Of a stretch of 15,897 bases of DNA, positions 15,492 through 15,897 are shown one piece after another. The notes beneath the pieces were generated by a model, which was not told the origin of the DNA, ran no database searches, and was given only the letters and a program-made list of their open reading frames with translations. The stretch comes from Planctomycetes bacterium RBG_13_46_10. Lineage in GTDB: Bacteria; Planctomycetota; Phycisphaerae; Sedimentisphaerales; Anaerobacaceae. Positions within the stretch are counted from its first letter, which is position 1, and each line of letters begins with the position of its first letter. The translations under genes and the position numbers were made by a program. The stretch spans positions 9,051-24,947 of the forward strand of contig MHYD01000048.1 in assembly GCA_001824645.1 (NCBI GenBank). The letters are read 5' to 3'.

Positions 15492-15897
15492 TCAGATTGA
15501 TGTTTTTCGAAAGAGTTCTCTGGTATGTCCTTTGATTCTGCGCAACTTACCACGCCAGCCGACGTAATACTTGGCCTCCCAAGGGTCACACATCAGATTG
15601 TGAAGTATATATTTTCGTCTGTCCCAGCGGTCCTTCATTGTCTTTATATTATGTTCGCGAAGCACCACGGTTATATCACCATATTTACGGATGCTCTCAT
15701 CGTCTTTCAACAAACAGTGCTTCGATTTAAGGTCGTCCATGTGTTCCTGGTGGATCAGCGGGTAGTAGTAACCGTTAATGTATCCGGCCAATGCCATTCT
15801 CAGCCAATATTGTGTTGTCCCTCTTCCTATAATAGGACCAAATTTTTTGAAGGTGTCACGTTTGAGCAGAAGTCCCGTTCCGCAGGTCCAGGGGTGC
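15492..15897 (-). CDS. GT2-like glycosyltransferase, C-terminal part (cut by window edge)
   Basis: The frame is open from the window edge to the TGA at 15492, giving 134 visible residues; it does not begin at the internal Met at 15797. The visible part starts HPWTCGTGLLLKRDTFKKFG, which resembles the GT2 region after the DXD domain where a Gly-Thr-Gly and an Arg/Lys-Arg pair precede a Gly turn. Then come GYYYPLIHQEHMDD and a basic C-terminus (WRGKLRRIKGHTRELFRK). No membrane segment is seen. The donor-binding half lies outside the window, so the family call rests on the C-terminal half and on the setting. It probably belongs to the same operon, since the pyruvyl transferase fusion begins 7 bases after its stop. 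Confidence 0.65.
   Translation of the reverse strand, partial: HPWTCGTGLLLKRDTFKKFGPIIGRGTTQYWLRMALAGYINGYYYPLIHQEHMDDLKSKHCLLKDDESIRKYGDITVVLREHNIKTMKDRWDRRKYILHNLMCDPWEAKYYVGWRGKLRRIKGHTRELFRKTSI

Noticed and set aside
15485..15589. GTG at 15589 as an upstream start for the pyruvyl transferase fusion
   Set aside because: It would overlap the preceding glycosyltransferase gene by 98 bases and add 35 residues without family similarity; ATG 15484 sits 7 bases after that gene's stop.
1..15897. CRISPR arrays, tRNA or rRNA genes, insertion sequences
   Set aside because: No regularly spaced repeats, tRNA-like cloverleaf, rRNA segment, transposase motif or terminal inverted repeats were recognised by eye on either strand.

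Overview
The window lies inside one long exopolysaccharide / cell-surface glycan locus. Every gene I can support is on the minus strand, so transcription runs from high to low coordinates. The GC content is moderate to low. The content (exosortase, Wzz-type chain-length protein, O-antigen ligase/polymerase-like protein, DUF268, FkbM, pyruvyl transferase, FrhB-like iron-sulfur protein, many glycosyltransferases) suggests a Gram-negative-type environmental bacterium. A Planctomycetota/Phycisphaerae-like or other PVC-type lineage is my best guess, from gene content only and held loosely. No RNA gene, CRISPR array or insertion sequence was seen, and no stretch longer than about 225 bases lacks a gene.

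Layout in order of transcription. 15897-15492: C-terminal part of a GT2-like glycosyltransferase cut by the window edge. 15484-12800: a fused protein with a polysaccharide pyruvyl transferase domain, two [4Fe-4S] motifs and an FrhB-like domain. 12803-11373: a multi-pass O-antigen ligase/polymerase-like protein. 11282-10537: a decayed segment in which an FkbM methyltransferase is cut before its catalytic half and joined out of frame to the tail of another protein. 10505-9729: a DUF268 protein. 9718-8726: a NodZ/GT23-like fucosyltransferase. 8725-8501: the only sizeable intergenic region, holding a 30-codon relic of a GT2 gene and a plausible sigma70-type promoter. 8500-6127: an RmlC-like epimerase, a short RmlD-like reductase and an extended SDR, forming a deoxysugar module. 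5993-3782: a GT2 and a GT4-type glycosyltransferase. 3782-2824: a translationally coupled PssD/PssE (Alg14/Alg13-like) split glycosyltransferase. 2778-790: an exosortase fused to an NDP-sugar pyrophosphorylase-like domain. 719-1: the N-terminal part of a Wzz/GumC-type chain-length protein, cut by the window edge.

Inferred joint role: the SDR/Rml enzymes supply a nucleotide-linked deoxysugar. The GT2, GT4, GT23 and PssD/E enzymes assemble a repeat unit, which the pyruvyl transferase and possibly the FrhB-like and DUF268 proteins decorate. The Wzy/WaaL-like protein polymerises or ligates it, Wzz controls chain length, and the exosortase links the locus to surface protein sorting.

The two most unusual genes are fusions. 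The first is the exosortase carrying a pyrophosphorylase-like N-terminus whose catalytic residues appear lost (both metal-binding Asp positions read Asn). The second is the pyruvyl transferase-ferredoxin-FrhB protein. The middle of the locus (about 8.5-11.3 kb) carries relics of at least two and probably three lost genes, which points to recent remodelling of the glycan structure.
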